From DASWNP01 sp035537095 (GTDB taxonomy: Bacteria; Acidobacteriota; Blastocatellia; Pyrinomonadales; Pyrinomonadaceae), in NCBI GenBank assembly GCA_035537095.1, contig DATLMV010000227.1, positions 1 to 8,024 on the forward strand: DNA of 8,024 nucleotides. The letters run 5' to 3'. The notes under the pieces are model-generated. The model made no database searches. It saw nothing but the letters and a program-made list of their open reading frames with translations, and had not been told where the DNA came from. The position numbers were made by a program, and so were the translations under genes. Every line of letters starts with the position of its first letter. Within the stretch, counting starts at the first letter, position 1. Positions 6,221-8,024 of this stretch are shown piece after piece.

Positions 6221-6251
6221 TTGCATTCTGTCGCGGTTCGCAGCAAAATAT
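6221..6251 (+). promoter_or_regulatory. Weak candidate promoter for hemQ
   Basis: TTGCAT (6221-6226) and AAATAT (6246-6251) are spaced 19 bp apart, longer than the usual 17. If used, transcription would begin near 6258, which agrees with translation starting at 6346 rather than at the ATG at 6250. The match to consensus is poor. Confidence 0.2.
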
Positions 6252-6330
6252 GTCGTCATTCGACATCAGCGTATTGCAACCCGATGCGCTCTTGCAAGAG
6301 GCGGTTCAGGAAATCGCTTCGGGAATCATA

Positions 6331-6337
6331 GAGGAAG
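6331..6337 (+). promoter_or_regulatory. Ribosome binding site that decides the hemQ start
   Basis: GAGGAAG ends eight bases before the ATG at 6346. The alternative ATG at 6250 has no purine-rich site before it. This is the main reason for choosing the shorter protein. Confidence 0.65.
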
Positions 6338-6345
6338 AATGCGTT

Positions 6346-7131
6346 ATGAGTCATGAGAAAGAGCCGCCCAGCGGCGTTCGCAATTCGTTGCGGTTAGCCA
6401 ATCGAGCCACGCACGAACGCGAACGCGGCGACGAACAACCGAAGACCGCGCTCCCGCGACAGTTCGTCACCTTCACATTTTTTCGCGCGCGCCCCGAATG
6501 GCGGATGCTCGACGAACAGACGAAGGAAGCGGGCCGTCTTGAATTTCTGCAAACGGTTGACGAGTTCAAACGCGACTTGCTGATTCACACCTACTTGATC
6601 GCGGGCCTGCGCACCAACGCCGACTTTATGATCTGGCGCATCGGCTACTCGCTCGACCCGATGCAGGAGATGACCGCGCGACTCAACCGCACGGGCGTCG
6701 GTCGTTATCTCGAAGCGACGCAGAGCTTCCTCTCCATGACCAAACGCTCGATGTATATTGATAAGGATAACCCCGAGCACGTCGAAGACCGTCTGCACAT
6801 CATTCCGGGACAGGCGAAATATCTGTTCGTCTATCCGTTCGTCAAGACGCGCGAGTGGTACACGCGCCCCGTCGAGGAACGGCAGGAGATGATGGACGAG
6901 CACATCCGCATCGGCTCGAAATATCGCTCCGTCAAACTGCACACGACATACTCTTTCGGCTTGGACGATCAGGAGTTCGTCGTCGCCTTCGAGACCGACG
7001 AGCCCTCCGACTTCCTCGACCTCGTGCAGGAACTCCGCGAGACCAAAGCCAGCAGCTTCACCCTCCGCGACACGCCCATGTTCACCTGTCGCCAACGCCC
7101 GCTCGCCGAGTGTCTGGAGGCGTTGGGTTGA
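6346..7131 (+). CDS. hemQ: Coproheme decarboxylase HemQ (chlorite dismutase-like family)
   Basis: A 261-residue protein of the chlorite dismutase-like superfamily. HemQ oxidatively decarboxylates coproheme to heme b in the cytosol, the last step of the coproporphyrin-dependent heme pathway. Family marks include QFVTFTFFRARPEW (39-52), the block YPFVKTREWY beginning at Y163, and TTYSFGLDDQEFVVAFETD (200-218). Y163 and K167 have the Tyr-x3-Lys spacing of the catalytic Tyr and propionate-contacting Lys of Firmicutes HemQ. H186 is the likely proximal heme ligand. Thirteen residues later, where Firmicutes HemQ has Gln and true chlorite dismutases have Arg, there is H199. The missing Arg argues against chlorite dismutase. 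The frame is open from an ATG at 6250 (293 residues), but 6346 has the better ribosome binding site. It diverges from the cytochrome bc genes, whose hemes it would supply. Confidence 0.88.
   Translation: MSHEKEPPSGVRNSLRLANRATHERERGDEQPKTALPRQFVTFTFFRARPEWRMLDEQTKEAGRLEFLQTVDEFKRDLLIHTYLIAGLRTNADFMIWRIGYSLDPMQEMTARLNRTGVGRYLEATQSFLSMTKRSMYIDKDNPEHVEDRLHIIPGQAKYLFVYPFVKTREWYTRPVEERQEMMDEHIRIGSKYRSVKLHTTYSFGLDDQEFVVAFETDEPSDFLDLVQELRETKASSFTLRDTPMFTCRQRPLAECLEALG
7116..7120 (+). promoter_or_regulatory. Ribosome binding site that sets a TTG start
   Basis: GGAGG lies seven bases before the TTG at 7128, inside the end of hemQ. It is the main support for a TTG start for the downstream secreted protein and for translational coupling with hemQ. 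Confidence 0.65.
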
Positions 7132-8024
7132 GACACGAGACGACGCGCGGACGCGCAACGGACGCGCAGCAGTCGCGCAGGCGTGATGAGTTTTTAAGAC
7201 AACGGTCGGTTCTTCTCCGGTGCTGCAACGCGTCCGCATGTCTGCGTATCTTTCTCGCCGTCGCGCTTTTCTCCCTGCCCGCATTAGCTCAAACATCTCC
7301 GACGCAGCCTGACGTTCGTACCTCCCCGCGCCACTTCGAGTATCTCTGGTACGAGGCGGAGAACATGCGCGGCTTGGCGACGGATGCGCGCAACGAGCCG
7401 CTGACGAATCCGTCTTGGAGAAATCTTTCGCGCGAGAAATCGCCGGGATGGGGCATCAACGGGCCGGGCGTTTCGGCGGAATGGACGCAGGGCGGAGAGA
7501 GCGAGTGGAATTCGGCGGCGGCGAGCGCGGACGAATCAAAGGCGTCGCTCTATCAAGATGTTGAGGTTCCCCGCGCGGGGCAGTACAAAATCTGGGTGCG
7601 CTACGCCGACTGGGCGCGCGCGGGCGAAAACTTCATGGTGCGCGTGCGCCAGCGGGAGCGCGAAGTTTTCCGGCACGAGTTCGGCGCGCGCGAGGTGGTT
7701 GACCCGCACGACGAGGTGAGCATGTACTGGGGTTGGGCGTTCACCTGGGACGCCTCGCCCGTCGCCACGCTTGAGCGCGGCGCGGCGCGCATCTCTCTCG
7801 ACATCGAACGCACGGCGGGCGCGCGCAGGCATGTTGATTGCGTGCTCGTGACAAATGATCTTGAGTTCGTGCCGGACGGACGGCGTAAGCCGGAGTTTGC
7901 GGCGATGCGCGTGCTGCGCGAGTGGGCGAGCAAGAAGCCGACGCTCGCGTCGCTGCTTGTCGAGAGCAATGCTGAAAGAAGTGACGTTCCCGCCCTGTGG
8001 CGAAGGCCGACAGTCGCGGGGCGT
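7128..8024 (+). CDS. Secreted protein of unknown function with a beta-sandwich-like N-terminal domain (3' end outside window)
   Basis: An open frame of 299 codons running off the window. It begins with TTG overlapping the hemQ stop as TTGA, after a GGAGG site; no in-frame ATG precedes the signal peptide. The N-region is long and Arg-rich (about 38 residues). A hydrophobic stretch LRIFLAVALFSLPALA ends in an ALA-Q signal peptidase I site at about 54/55, so the product is exported. The mature part contains WYEAENM (74-80), AGQYKIWVRY (about 150-159), MYWGWAFTWD (199-208) and HVDCVLVTND (about 235-244). Alternating hydrophobic strands with a G-x-Y-x-h-W-V-R-Y pattern and a terminal h-D-x-h-h-h-T strand resemble carbohydrate-binding or golvesin-like beta-sandwich domains, but the family is not recognised with confidence. 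The signal sequence supports this frame; the C-terminal function is not visible. Confidence 0.75.
   Translation, partial: MRHETTRGRATDAQQSRRRDEFLRQRSVLLRCCNASACLRIFLAVALFSLPALAQTSPTQPDVRTSPRHFEYLWYEAENMRGLATDARNEPLTNPSWRNLSREKSPGWGINGPGVSAEWTQGGESEWNSAAASADESKASLYQDVEVPRAGQYKIWVRYADWARAGENFMVRVRQREREVFRHEFGAREVVDPHDEVSMYWGWAFTWDASPVATLERGAARISLDIERTAGARRHVDCVLVTNDLEFVPDGRRKPEFAAMRVLREWASKKPTLASLLVESNAERSDVPALWRRPTVAGR

Noticed and set aside
6346..7131. Chlorite dismutase as the function of the hemQ gene
   Set aside because: The distal arginine needed for chlorite turnover is absent (His at that spacing), while the Tyr-x3-Lys pair of HemQ is present.
7148..7168. Direct repeat CGGACGCGCA spaced 11 bp, as a possible operator
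   Set aside because: It lies within the coding N-region of the secreted protein and fits local GC-rich codon bias; only two copies are present.
6394..7296. 300-codon minus-strand open frame opposite hemQ
   Set aside because: It runs antisense through a gene with clear family motifs. Its translation is rich in Arg, Ala and Glu with no recognisable domain, as expected of a shadow frame in GC-rich coding DNA.
1..8024. Search for CRISPR arrays, insertion sequences, transposases or phage genes
   Set aside because: No regularly spaced repeats, terminal inverted repeats flanking a transposase, or phage-type genes were seen.

Overview
The window is GC-rich bacterial DNA, tightly packed with genes that often overlap by four bases. 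A Rieske/cytochrome b complex with a cytochrome c domain fused to the b subunit, a HemQ-type coproheme decarboxylase and paired ABC-2 transporters are together compatible with a diderm such as a member of the Acidobacteriota. That assignment is an inference from gene content and has not been tested by any search.

Layout. Positions 2-3147 (+) hold an ABC-2 export operon: the C-terminal end of one ATPase, a six-helix permease, a second complete ATPase and a second permease. Every junction overlaps, and the last gene starts with TTG. Positions 3222-3338 hold a strong hairpin and a tRNA-Arg(UCG) on the minus strand. Positions 3403-6130 (minus strand) hold a respiratory cluster. It is transcribed in the order Rieske iron-sulfur protein, cytochrome b fused to a subunit IV-like part and a C-terminal cytochrome c, then a small separate mono-heme cytochrome c. 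A divergent intergenic region (6131-6345) contains a terminator-like hairpin and candidate promoters. Positions 6346-8024 (+) hold hemQ, followed by a translationally coupled secreted protein that starts with TTG and runs off the window.

How the genes fit together. The Rieske/b/c genes would encode a quinol:cytochrome c oxidoreductase, with the small cytochrome c as a possible electron carrier or extra subunit. The divergent hemQ makes heme b, the cofactor this complex needs. The ABC operon appears functionally separate.

The most unusual point is in the cytochrome b. Three of the four canonical heme-ligand histidines are present, but the helix D ligand expected for heme bH is arginine (R220). 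The quinol-site PEWY motif is replaced by PGAQ. The Rieske cluster-binding loops also deviate from the textbook pattern. Together these suggest a non-canonical cytochrome bc complex that may not run a standard Q-cycle.
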